From contig CAXTSL010000021.1 of the NCBI GenBank assembly GCA_964246975.1, positions 1-35,013 on the forward strand: DNA of 35,013 bases, read 5' to 3'. Both the position numbers and the translations under genes were made by a program. Under the pieces are notes generated by a model. It had not been told where the DNA came from. It was given only the letters and a program-made list of their open reading frames with translations, and did no database searches. Position 1 is the first letter of the stretch, and each line of letters starts with the position of its first letter. Origin of the DNA: Glacieibacterium sp964246975 (lineage in GTDB: Bacteria; Pseudomonadota; Alphaproteobacteria; Sphingomonadales; Sphingomonadaceae). Shown here piece after piece: positions 1 through 6,790 of this stretch.

Positions 1-415
1 GGCGGCGCAGGTCGTCCTCGAAGCCGCCGCCGCCGAACGGGCTGCGCGCGCCCTTGAACAGCTCGGAGAACAGGTCGCCCGCGTCGCCGCCGCCGAACTC
101 GAAGCCTTGCGACGGGCCGCCGCCGGGCCGCGCGCCCCACGGCCCCTGCGCGCCGCCGCCCGGAAAGCCGCCGCTGCCGAACGGATGCTTGGGCTGACCG
201 TCGGCGTCGATCTCGCCACGGTCGAACTTCGCGCGCTGGTCGGGATCGCTGAGCAAATTGTTCGCCGCGCTCGCCTCCTTGAAGCGTTCGAGCTTGGCGG
301 CGTTGCCCGCGTTGCGGTCGGGATGATTGTCCTTGGCGATCCGGCGATACGCCTTCTTGATCTCGGCCTCGCTCGCCCCGCGCGCGACGCCGAGGACGGT
401 GTAGGGGTCCTTCAT
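1..415 (-). CDS. J-domain (DnaJ-like) co-chaperone, N-terminal part
   Basis: A J-domain protein whose 3' end runs off the window. Residues 1-65 form a J domain beginning MKDPYTVLGVARGAS, with the invariant HPD motif in NHPDRNAG, which stimulates the ATPase of DnaK-type Hsp70. A Gly/Phe-rich stretch follows, as in class A/B DnaJ proteins, ending in the visible part with LFSELFKGARSPFGGGGF. No zinc-finger CxxC repeats are seen in the visible part, so a class B (CbpA-like) or shortened form is more likely than DnaJ itself. Its ATG overlaps the stop of the antitoxin gene by 4 nt (ATGA, 412-415), so it is probably co-transcribed and translationally coupled with the toxin-antitoxin pair. The exact subfamily cannot be decided without the C-terminus. 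Confidence 0.88.
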   Translation of the reverse strand, partial: MKDPYTVLGVARGASEAEIKKAYRRIAKDNHPDRNAGNAAKLERFKEASAANNLLSDPDQRAKFDRGEIDADGQPKHPFGSGGFPGGGAQGPWGARPGGGPSQGFEFGGGDAGDLFSELFKGARSPFGGGGFEDDLRR

Positions 416-669
416 CGAGCGCCCTCGATCACGTCATCGGCGCGCGGTGCCTCGCCGCCCCGACGCGACATCGCAATGCGCGCCGCAGCAAGGTCTGCGC
501 GGGCAATTCGCTCTTCGAAGAAGTCGACGGTCCGAAGCGTCGCCAACTTCTCTGCGACTGCCAGCACGATAAACTGATTCAGCGTCGTCCGGTCGTCGCG
601 GGCCACACGCTCGACCTCGCGCTTCAGCGAGGTCGGTAACCGCAACGCGTAGTTGCTGGTAATCGTCAT
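412..669 (-). CDS. Ribbon-helix-helix antitoxin, partner of the PIN toxin
   Basis: An 85-residue protein. Residues 6-45 (NYALRLPTSLKREVER, then TLNQFIVLAVAEKLA) have the beta strand plus two helices of an Arc/MetJ or HicB-like ribbon-helix-helix DNA-binding domain. The rest is a charged tail that would wrap the toxin. Its ATG (669) overlaps the TGA of the PIN gene by 4 nt, and its own stop overlaps the J-domain gene start. The order toxin then antitoxin is the reverse of the commoner arrangement. By family knowledge it should neutralise the PIN ribonuclease and repress the operon, perhaps through the palindrome at 1103-1118. The pairing is inferred from position; the RHH fold is read from the sequence. 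Confidence 0.8.
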   Translation of the reverse strand: MTITSNYALRLPTSLKREVERVARDDRTTLNQFIVLAVAEKLATLRTVDFFEERIARADLAAARIAMSRRGGEAPRADDVIEGAR

Positions 670-1088
670 TGGTCCAACCTTTCCAAAACCTCTTTCGGCA
701 ACAGGATTTCAATTCCGAAACGCTTGGCGCCAACGACAAAGTCTCGGCGGTTAAAAGTTACGATAGGCACGCACCCGGCATTCACCGCTGCCTCCAGCAG
801 TATCTCGTCGTCGGCATCCCTGAGCTGCGGTCGCCAACGGTAGCTCATATTTACTCGCTCCACCAATGTAGCGAGCACGTCGATGATGTTAAGCACCGTC
901 GCCTCGCTGAACCCACTCGCCGTAACGTGGCTGGGCCGCGTCGCAACGGCCTCATATTCCAGCATGATGGCTACCGATGCGACCATTTGCAGCTTGCCGT
1001 CGAGTACTCGCCGCACCAGTTCCGCCGACGCGCCGCTCTGGCTGCGAATGGCGGCGACAATCACATCGGTATCCAAAATACAGCGCAC
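666..1088 (-). CDS. PIN-domain toxin (putative TA system RNase)
   Basis: A 140-residue protein of the PIN family found as a toxin-antitoxin component (TIGR00305/COG1569 type). The acidic metal-binding residues are visible: Asp in CILDTDV near residue 6-8, Glu in MLEYEAV, Asp pair in RDADDEILLEAA, and the final Asp in TFNRRDF. Such proteins are Mg-dependent endoribonucleases. The GTG at 1088 is chosen because it places the first beta strand (VRCILDTDVIVAAI) right at the N-terminus, as usual for the family; the frame stays open further upstream, but that part is unlike any PIN protein. The gene ends in an ATGA overlap with the antitoxin. The promoter is probably at 1095-1120 and close to the start codon. 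Confidence 0.85.
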   Translation of the reverse strand: MRCILDTDVIVAAIRSQSGASAELVRRVLDGKLQMVASVAIMLEYEAVATRPSHVTASGFSEATVLNIIDVLATLVERVNMSYRWRPQLRDADDEILLEAAVNAGCVPIVTFNRRDFVVGAKRFGIEILLPKEVLERLDQ

Positions 1089-1094
1089 GTCATC

Positions 1095-1123
1095 ACAATA
1101 CGATATCGAATGCGATATGCAAG
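1095..1123 (-). promoter_or_regulatory. Candidate promoter and operator of the PIN toxin-antitoxin operon
   Basis: A perfect 6-4-6 inverted repeat, ATATCG-AATG-CGATAT, lies at 1103-1118, between a possible -35 (TTGCAT, minus strand) and a possible -10 (TATTGT) spaced 16 bp. The palindrome would be covered by a ribbon-helix-helix repressor, which fits the antitoxin encoded two genes down. The predicted transcript start falls within a few bases of the GTG. The palindrome is seen directly; promoter and operator roles are inferred. Confidence 0.4.
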
Positions 1124-1179
1124 GTTTGACCGCTAGGCGAAACGTTGCTGGCGACGCCGACGCCACCCATATCCCCATC

Positions 1180-1646
1180 ATGAGCGTCGCCTTCACCAAG
1201 GAATCGGATGCGGAGGCGGTCGCGGCGGATCTGCCCGACCGCCCGATCTCCGCGCACCCCAATTTCGTCACTCCCGCCGGGCTGGCGGCGCTCGATGCCG
1301 CACTGTCGGCGGCGCGCGTGGCGTATGAGGCGGCGCAGGCGGGCAGCGGGATTGNNNNNNNNNNGCGCGCGCCACGCGCGATCTGCGCTATTGGTCGGCG
1401 CGGCGGGCAAGCGCCCAGCCGATCGCGCCGCAGACCGGCCTGCGCGTCGTCTTCGGCAGCCGCGTCACGGTCGAGGGTGCCGACGGCGATACCCGCCAGT
1501 GGACCATCGTCGGCGAGGACGAGGCCGACCCGGCGATGGGTAGCGTCTCCTACGTCTCACCGCTGGCGCGCGCGCTGATCGGCAAGTCGGTCGGCGATAC
1601 CGGCCGGTTCGCGGGCGGCGAGGTCGAGATCGTCGCGATCGCATAG
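1180..1646 (+). CDS. GreA/GreB-family transcription elongation factor (interrupted by an N run)
   Basis: This protein helps stalled RNA polymerase by stimulating transcript cleavage. The N-terminal coiled coil is at residues 1-60 (SVAFTKESDAEA, then HPNFVTPAGLAALDAAL). After the N run at 1355-1364 comes DLRYWSARRASAQPI and the C-terminal FKBP-like domain (VVFGSRVTVEGADGD, VSYVSPLARALIGKSVGD). LRYWSARR is typical of the GreB-like proteins common in sphingomonads, so greA or greB cannot be assigned. The frame differs on the two sides of the N run (ATG frame before, stop at 1644-1646 after), so the true gap length is 2 modulo 3. The total of about 155 residues is normal. It lies divergent from the PIN toxin operon. 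Confidence 0.88.
1355..1364. other. Assembly gap (10 N) inside the Gre factor gene
   Basis: A run of ten unknown bases. The coding frames on its two sides are out of phase, so the real sequence is not 10 bases or an indel lies beside it. It hides a few codons between the coiled coil and the C-terminal domain. Confidence 0.95.
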
Positions 1647-1695
1647 ACCAAGGCGCGCGCGGCGGCTAATCTGCCGCGTGCAGCAGGGGCAGCCG

Positions 1696-2439
1696 ATGAC
1701 CGATGCGATGCCAGCGATGCCCAAGCACCGGCGCTGGCGGCGCATCGCGCTTGTCGTCGGCGCGGTCCTCGTGGTCGTGCTCGGGCTGCTGGCGTTCAAG
1801 CTCGCGCCGCTGCTGTCGGACGGCAAGCAGTACGCCGCCGTCGTTTCGGTCGAACGCCGCGCCGATTTCCGCGACCCCGTGCTGATCCGCGCGGCCTGGG
1901 CGCTGCCCGTCGCGGCGCGCTACCGCATCGTTCCGTACGAATATCAGGACAACCCCAGCTATTGCGGGCCGACGAGCGTCGCCGACCTGCTGCATTCGAC
2001 CGGGCAGCGCATCGACCAGCACCAGGCCATCGCGGGCACGCCGTTCGAGCCGTGGTCGGGTATCCTCCTCGGCGGGCTGACGCTCGACGAGGAGGCGGCG
2101 CTGCTGCGCCTGCGCACCCGCGCGCCGGTGGACATGGTGCGCGGCGTCGGCCTCGCCGACTTCCGCCGCGACATGGCGCGCGCCAACGATTCCGCGACGC
2201 GCATCGTCGTCAATTTCCATCGCGGCCCGTTGTTCGCGCGTGGACACGGCCATTTCTCGCCGGTGCTGGGGTATCTCGCCGACCGCGACCTCGTCTTCGT
2301 CGGCGACGTCAATGCCAGCTACCGCCCTTATCTCGTGCCCACCGAGCGGCTGTGGCAGGCGGCGAACACTGTCGACAGCGCGACGGGCAATCTGCGCGGC
2401 CTGCTCATCGTCGCATTGCCCGCGAAAAGCGCGGCGTAA
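1696..2439 (+). CDS. Phytochelatin synthase-like cysteine peptidase, membrane anchored
   Basis: A 247-residue member of the phytochelatin synthase family (papain-like fold, clan CA). Residues about 15-38 form one membrane helix (ALVVGAVLVVVLGLLAF), so the enzyme faces the periplasm or is anchored to the membrane. The catalytic triad is visible: Cys90 in NPSYCGPTS, His186 in GHGHFSPV and Asp204 in FVGDVNA. The His-Asp spacing of 18 equals that of plant enzymes. Only the N-terminal catalytic domain is present, as in bacterial homologues, which mainly hydrolyse glutathione to gamma-Glu-Cys and make little phytochelatin. ATG 1696 is chosen over GTG 1678 because AGGGG at 1685 gives it a ribosome binding site. 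A metal-efflux gene lies two genes downstream, which suggests thiol or metal homeostasis (inference). Confidence 0.88.
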   Translation: MTDAMPAMPKHRRWRRIALVVGAVLVVVLGLLAFKLAPLLSDGKQYAAVVSVERRADFRDPVLIRAAWALPVAARYRIVPYEYQDNPSYCGPTSVADLLHSTGQRIDQHQAIAGTPFEPWSGILLGGLTLDEEAALLRLRTRAPVDMVRGVGLADFRRDMARANDSATRIVVNFHRGPLFARGHGHFSPVLGYLADRDLVFVGDVNASYRPYLVPTERLWQAANTVDSATGNLRGLLIVALPAKSAA

Positions 2440-2477
2440 GGTTTCGCGCGCGGTCCAACGTCGCTAGGACGACCGCC

Positions 2478-3056
2478 ATGCACATTGATCCCTTCGCGTG
2501 GTTCGCCGAATGGTACGCGGAAGCGCGCGCCTCCGAGCCGTCCGACGCAAACGCCTTCGCGCTCGCCACCGCGACGCCCGACGCGCGGCCCTCGGTGCGG
2601 ATCGTCCTGCTCAAGCACTGGGATGCGCGGGGCTTCGTCTTCTACACCAACCTCGACAGCCGCAAGGGTAACGAACTCGCGGCCAACCCGGCGTGCCACA
2701 TGGACTTCCACTGGAAGTCACTGGCGCGCCAGGTCCGCGTCGACGGCAGCGCCCAAGCCGTCCCCGACGCCGAAGCCGATGCCTATTTCGCCGGACGCCC
2801 GCGCGCCTCGCAGCTCGGCGCATGGGCGTCGGACCAATCGCGCCCGATGCCTGCGTGGGAAGCCTTCGAGGATCGGTTGGCAGCGGTCACCGCGCGCTTC
2901 GCGGAGCGCGATGTGCCGCGCCCGCCGCGCTGGTCGGGCTGGCGCATCGTGCCGACGACGATCGAGTTCTGGCAGGACCGTCCGAGCCGGTTGCACGAGC
3001 GCACGCTGTTCGTGCGCGACGGGGACAGGTGGACGAGCGGATTGCTGTACCCGTGA
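2478..3056 (+). CDS. pdxH: Pyridoxamine/pyridoxine 5'-phosphate oxidase
   Basis: This FMN enzyme oxidises pyridoxine or pyridoxamine 5'-phosphate to pyridoxal 5'-phosphate, the last step of vitamin B6 synthesis and salvage, in the cytoplasm. It has 192 residues. RIVLLKHWDARGFVFYTN and SRKGNELAANP form the FMN-binding core, and the family signature is complete near the C-terminus: EFWQDRPSRLHER, with Arg and His for substrate phosphate and FMN. It is about 25 residues shorter at the N-terminus than the E. coli enzyme, as in many alphaproteobacterial forms. AGGACG before ATG 2478 can serve as ribosome binding site. Its stop overlaps the next gene's GTG by 4 nt. Confidence 0.95.
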   Translation: MHIDPFAWFAEWYAEARASEPSDANAFALATATPDARPSVRIVLLKHWDARGFVFYTNLDSRKGNELAANPACHMDFHWKSLARQVRVDGSAQAVPDAEADAYFAGRPRASQLGAWASDQSRPMPAWEAFEDRLAAVTARFAERDVPRPPRWSGWRIVPTTIEFWQDRPSRLHERTLFVRDGDRWTSGLLYP

Positions 3057-3958
3057 CCCCCCGCGCCACCCTCACCCGCCGCGCCGCGCTGGCGTCGGTC
3101 GCCGTCGCGCTAACGCTGCTCGGCCTCAAGGCGTGGGGCGCGTGGGCGACCTCGTCGATGGCGATGCTTGGCAGCCTCGCTGATACCGCGCTCGATCTCG
3201 CGGCGTCGCTGATGACCTTGTTCGCGGTCGGCCTCGCGGCGCAGCCCGCGGACGACGACCACCGTTTCGGGCACGGCAAGGCCGAAGCCATCGCGGCGCT
3301 GCTCCAGACGCTGCTGATCCTCGCCTCGGGCATCGGCATCGGTATTCGCAGCATCCAGCAACTCGGCATCCACGACCTGCCGACCCGCGCCGATGTCGGC
3401 ATCGGCGTGTCGCTGGCGGGCGTCGCGCTGACGCTCGCGCTGGTCGCCTATCAGCGCCGCGTCGTGCGCGCGACGGGGTCGATCGCCATCGGCACCGATC
3501 AGCTCCACTATCAGTCCGACCTGCTGCTCAACGCGGCGGTGATCGTCGCGCTGGTGCTCGACATCAACCTCGGCGTGCACGGCGCCGACGCGGTGTTCGG
3601 CATCGGCATCGCGTTGTGGCTGGCGTGGGGCGCGCTGACCTCGGCGCGCGATGCCGTCGATATGCTGATGGACCGCGAATGGCCCGAGGCAAAGCGCCAG
3701 AAGCTCCTCGCCGCGATCGCGGGTCACCCGCGCGTCGAGGGCATCCACGAGCTGCGCACGCGGTCGAGCGGCGTCACCGACTTCATCCAGTTCCACATCT
3801 GGCTCGCCCCCGACATGACCGTCGCCGCCGCGCACGCCATCGTCGACGAGATCGAGGCCAAGGTCGCCGCCGCTTTCCCGGGGGCCGAAATCCTCATCCA
3901 CGTCGACCCCGCCGGTCACTATGACGCGGGCCACGCTCCAACCGAAAAGGCCGCCTGA
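3053..3958 (+). CDS. FieF-like cation diffusion facilitator (divalent metal/proton antiporter)
   Basis: A 301-residue inner-membrane CDF transporter that exports Zn, Fe or similar divalent ions in exchange for protons. It has six predicted membrane segments and a cytoplasmic C-terminal domain (residues about 210-290). The transport site is intact: Asp44 and Asp48 in SLADTALD (helix 2) and His152 and Asp156 in HYQSDLLLN (helix 5), equal to D45, D49, H153 and D157 of E. coli FieF. DHRFGHGKAEA is the conserved cytoplasmic loop after helix 2. The DD/HD pattern is typical of Zn/Fe and Zn/Cd exporters, but the metal cannot be fixed. The GTG start overlaps the pdxH stop (GTGA), so the two are coupled; no other start fits the first helix as well. 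Confidence 0.93.
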   Translation: MTPRATLTRRAALASVAVALTLLGLKAWGAWATSSMAMLGSLADTALDLAASLMTLFAVGLAAQPADDDHRFGHGKAEAIAALLQTLLILASGIGIGIRSIQQLGIHDLPTRADVGIGVSLAGVALTLALVAYQRRVVRATGSIAIGTDQLHYQSDLLLNAAVIVALVLDINLGVHGADAVFGIGIALWLAWGALTSARDAVDMLMDREWPEAKRQKLLAAIAGHPRVEGIHELRTRSSGVTDFIQFHIWLAPDMTVAAAHAIVDEIEAKVAAAFPGAEILIHVDPAGHYDAGHAPTEKAA

Positions 3959-3959
3959 G

Positions 3960-4757
3960 ATGCGCTTGCCCTTCCACCAGATCGACGCCTTCGCGCGGAC
4001 AGCGTTCACCGGCAACCCCGCTGCGGTGATGCCGCTCGATGCATGGCTCGACGACGCGACGCTGCAAGCCATCGCCGCCGAGCACAACATCGCCGAGACG
4101 GCGTTCATCGTGCCGCGCGCCGACGGCGTGGCGGACTACGACCTGCGCTGGTTCACCCCGACGATCGAGGTCGAGCTGTGCGGCCATGCGACGCTCGCGA
4201 GCGGGCATTTCGTGCTGGGTCAGGATGTCGCGAAGGACCGCGTCAGCTTCGCCACCAACGTCTCGGGCGTCCTCGAAGTGGCGCGCGACGGGGCGGGCTA
4301 TGCCGTCTCGCTTCCCGCCCTGCCCTGCACGCCCGCGCCGCTCGACCCTAGGGTCGATGCCGCGCTGGGGGCGACCGCCGAGGCACTGCTCCGCCACCCC
4401 AAGGGCTATCTGATCGCGGTCTTCGCCGACGCCGCGACGGTGCGCGCCCTCACGCCAGACCTGCGCGCCGTCGCCCGCCTGCCCGAGATGACCGTCATCG
4501 CCACAGCACCGGGCGACGGCGACACCGACGTCGTCAGCCGGGTCTTCGTCCCCGCCGGCGGTATCGACGAGGATCCGGTAACCGGCTCCGCCCACGCGTG
4601 CCTGACGCCGTACTGGGCGGGGCGGCTGGGACGCGACACCTTCACCGCGTATCAGGCCAGCCCGCGCGGCGGCCATGTCGCGTGCCGCCTGGCTGGCGAC
4701 CGTACCGTGCTGGGCGGCGGGTGCGTCACGGTGATCGAAGGGGTGGTGCTGCTATGA
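3960..4757 (+). CDS. PhzF-family isomerase/epimerase-like protein
   Basis: A 265-residue protein of the PhzF family (diaminopimelate epimerase fold, two similar alpha/beta halves). The start MRLPFHQIDAFA, then FTGNPAAV, the catalytic Glu in NIAETAFI, VELCGHATLAS in half one and DEDPVTGSAHACL in half two are the diagnostic motifs. PhzF itself isomerises DHHA in phenazine synthesis, but no other phenazine gene is nearby, so only the family can be assigned. Many bacterial members have unknown substrates. ATG 3960 follows the transporter stop after one base, so the two genes are probably co-transcribed. Confidence 0.92.
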   Translation: MRLPFHQIDAFARTAFTGNPAAVMPLDAWLDDATLQAIAAEHNIAETAFIVPRADGVADYDLRWFTPTIEVELCGHATLASGHFVLGQDVAKDRVSFATNVSGVLEVARDGAGYAVSLPALPCTPAPLDPRVDAALGATAEALLRHPKGYLIAVFADAATVRALTPDLRAVARLPEMTVIATAPGDGDTDVVSRVFVPAGGIDEDPVTGSAHACLTPYWAGRLGRDTFTAYQASPRGGHVACRLAGDRTVLGGGCVTVIEGVVLL

Positions 4758-4760
4758 CGG

Positions 4761-4797
4761 TGGACAGACCGACTATTTGTAGCTATACGAACCGTTG
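4761..4797 (+). promoter_or_regulatory. Candidate promoter and operator of brnTA, possibly giving a leaderless transcript
   Basis: TGGACA (4761-4766) and TATACG (4784-4789) are spaced 17 bp and resemble a vegetative -35/-10 pair. An imperfect 6-4-6 palindrome, TTTGTA-GCTA-TACGAA (4776-4791, one mismatch), overlaps the -10, where a BrnA repressor could bind. The predicted transcript start is about 4796, next to the ATG at 4798, and no Shine-Dalgarno sequence is seen. The elements are read from the sequence; their function is inferred. Confidence 0.4.
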
Positions 4798-5073
4798 ATG
4801 CTGTTCGAGTGGGACGAAGCGAAGCGGCAGGAGACGCTGGTCCGACGAGGTCTGGATTTCGCGGATGCGACACGGGTCTTCGCGGGTCGCGTCCTTAATG
4901 TCGTCGATGACAGGCGGGACTATCGCGAAACACGCACCCAGAGCTACGGTCTGCTGGACGATAACGTGATGATGATCGTGTGGACGTGGCGGGGCGACCG
5001 ACAACGCATTATTTCAATGAGGCAAGCCAATGACCGCGAACGACGCGCTTATCGACAACTCCTGGGATCCTGA
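4798..5073 (+). CDS. brnT: BrnT-family ribonuclease toxin
   Basis: A 91-residue toxin of the BrnT family, a RelE-like fold without sequence similarity to RelE that cleaves RNA and is neutralised by BrnA. The family pattern is clear: FEWDEAKRQETLVRRGLDF at the start, DFADATRVF, then RGDRQRIISMRQANDRERR near the end, where the Arg and Glu residues of the active region lie. ATG 4798 is preferred to the in-frame TTG at 4795. The downstream antitoxin gene begins inside this one (44 nt overlap), the usual brnT-brnA order. Confidence 0.9.
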   Translation: MLFEWDEAKRQETLVRRGLDFADATRVFAGRVLNVVDDRRDYRETRTQSYGLLDDNVMMIVWTWRGDRQRIISMRQANDRERRAYRQLLGS

Positions 5074-5323
5074 CACGGTCCCCGAATTCGATGACGAGAC
5101 CCTTGCCCATGTCTTCAAACACGGTCAAATTTCGCATAATGGCGTCGTCGTCCGCGAAGCCACCGGCACGCTGACGCGCGTGTTCGGCCGTCCCAAGTCG
5201 CCCGACCCCAAGCAGCTCGTCAGCATCCGCCTCGACCGCATTGTCCTCGAACGCCTGCGCGCCAGCGGGGCGGGGTGGCAGACGCGGGTCAACGAGATTT
5301 TGCGCAAGGCGGTGGACGCCTGA
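5030..5323 (+). CDS. brnA: BrnA-family antitoxin
   Basis: A 97-residue antitoxin. Residues about 1-50 form the toxin-binding part. Residues about 65-97 (VSIRLDRIVLERLRASG, then GWQTRVNEILRKAV) are the BrnA-type ribbon-helix-helix region that dimerises and binds the operator. In characterised systems BrnA together with BrnT represses its own promoter; the palindrome at 4776-4791 is the likely site here. The start lies 44 nt inside brnT, so synthesis of the two is tied together. About 75 bases without features follow before the P450 gene. Confidence 0.88.
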   Translation: MTANDALIDNSWDPDTVPEFDDETLAHVFKHGQISHNGVVVREATGTLTRVFGRPKSPDPKQLVSIRLDRIVLERLRASGAGWQTRVNEILRKAVDA

Positions 5324-5398
5324 CCTGCCTATCGAATGATTGCATCGCCCGCGTTTCCGTGCGTATCTGCGCTCCGCACTTCGACAAGGCCACCGCCA

Positions 5399-6790
5399 AT
5401 GAACGCCCCGACGCCGCCGTCCGCCTTCATTCCCGCCGACCTGCCCGAGCCGAGCTTCGCCGAACTGGCGCACATTCCCGGCATGAACCCGGCACGCGTC
5501 CCGATGCTGCGGACGCTCAAATTTCTAAAGGATCCGCTGGGTTTCAGTCAGGCCTCGGTCGACGCCTATGGCCGCGTCTTTCGGCGCCAGGATTTCGGCG
5601 GCTGGGGGGTCTCGATGATCGGCCCCGAGGCGAACGAGCTGGTGATGTTCGACAAGGACAAGATCTTCTCGTCGGCGCTCGGCTGGAATCCCGTCCTCGA
5701 CCAGGTCTTCCCGCGCGGCCTGATGCTGATGGATTTCGAGGAGCATCGCGTCCACCGCAAGGCGCTCGGCGTGGCGTTCAAGCCCGAGCCGATGAGGCAT
5801 TATCTCGGCACGCTCAACACCGGCATCGCGCGCGGCATCGCCGACTGGAAAGCCAAGGGCGAGTTCAAATTCTATACCGCGATCAAGGCCTTGACGCTCG
5901 ACCTCGCCGCCGCGTCGTTCCTCGGCGTCGAATGGGGGCCCGAAGCGCACAAGATCAACCGCGCCTTCGTCGACATGGTGCTGGCGGCGACCGGTGTCGT
6001 CCGCAAGCCGTTGCCGTTCACTGCGATGCGGCGCGGGGTCAAGGGCCGCGCGTATATGTGCGCCTTCTTCGGCAAGGAAATCCCCAAGCGGCGGGGTGCC
6101 GTCGGCGACGACATCTTCACACAGATCTGCAACGCACGTGACGAGGACGGCAAGCTGTTGACCGATCAGGAGATCATCGACCACATGAACTTCCTGATGA
6201 TGGCGGCGCACGACACGCTGACCTCGTCGCTGACCTCGACGGTCTATTATCTTGGGCTTCACCCCGAGTGGCAGGACAAGCTCCACGCTGAAATCAAGGC
6301 CGTGCAGTCCGAAACCGGCGGGACGCTGACCTATGAGACGCTCGGCAAGCTCGAACTCACCGAGATGGTCTTCAAGGAGGCGCTGCGGCTGATCCCGCCG
6401 GTGCCGTCGATGCCGCGCCGGGCGCTGCGCGGCTTCACCTTCATGAACCACGCGGTCCCGGCGGGCGCGCATGTCGGCATCAACACCATGGTCAGCCACC
6501 GCCTGCCCGACATCTGGCCCGAACCCGACAAGTTCGACCCGCTGCGCTTCACGCCGGAGAATTCGAAGGGCCGTCACAAATACGCCTGGGTGCCGTTCGG
6601 CGGCGGCGCGCACATGTGTCTCGGCTTGCATTTCGCCTATATGCAGGCGAAAGCCTTCCTGTTCGCGCTGCTCGCCGATCACCGGATCGTGCTGGCGGAC
6701 GGATACACGGGGGATTTCAGCATGTTTCCGATTCCCAAGCCCAAGGACGGGCTGCCGCTGCGCATCGTCGCGCGGGTAGCCGGGGCGTGA
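5399..6790 (+). CDS. Cytochrome P450 monooxygenase
   Basis: A 463-residue soluble bacterial P450. The heme ligand is Cys407 in FGGGAHMCLG. The oxygen-activating I-helix shows AAHDTLTSS with Asp272 and Thr273, the K-helix shows KEALR (ExxR), and FDPLRFTP is the conserved segment before the heme loop. No redox partner domain is fused and no ferredoxin gene is adjacent, so electrons must come from elsewhere. The I-helix has Ala-His where many P450s have Gly-Gly or Gly-x before the acid/Thr pair. The substrate is unknown; a hydrophobic compound such as a fatty acid, terpene or sterol is plausible. AAGG precedes ATG 5399. The stop overlaps the GTG of the alpha/beta hydrolase, which suggests the two act in one pathway. 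Confidence 0.94.
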   Translation: MNAPTPPSAFIPADLPEPSFAELAHIPGMNPARVPMLRTLKFLKDPLGFSQASVDAYGRVFRRQDFGGWGVSMIGPEANELVMFDKDKIFSSALGWNPVLDQVFPRGLMLMDFEEHRVHRKALGVAFKPEPMRHYLGTLNTGIARGIADWKAKGEFKFYTAIKALTLDLAAASFLGVEWGPEAHKINRAFVDMVLAATGVVRKPLPFTAMRRGVKGRAYMCAFFGKEIPKRRGAVGDDIFTQICNARDEDGKLLTDQEIIDHMNFLMMAAHDTLTSSLTSTVYYLGLHPEWQDKLHAEIKAVQSETGGTLTYETLGKLELTEMVFKEALRLIPPVPSMPRRALRGFTFMNHAVPAGAHVGINTMVSHRLPDIWPEPDKFDPLRFTPENSKGRHKYAWVPFGGGAHMCLGLHFAYMQAKAFLFALLADHRIVLADGYTGDFSMFPIPKPKDGLPLRIVARVAGA

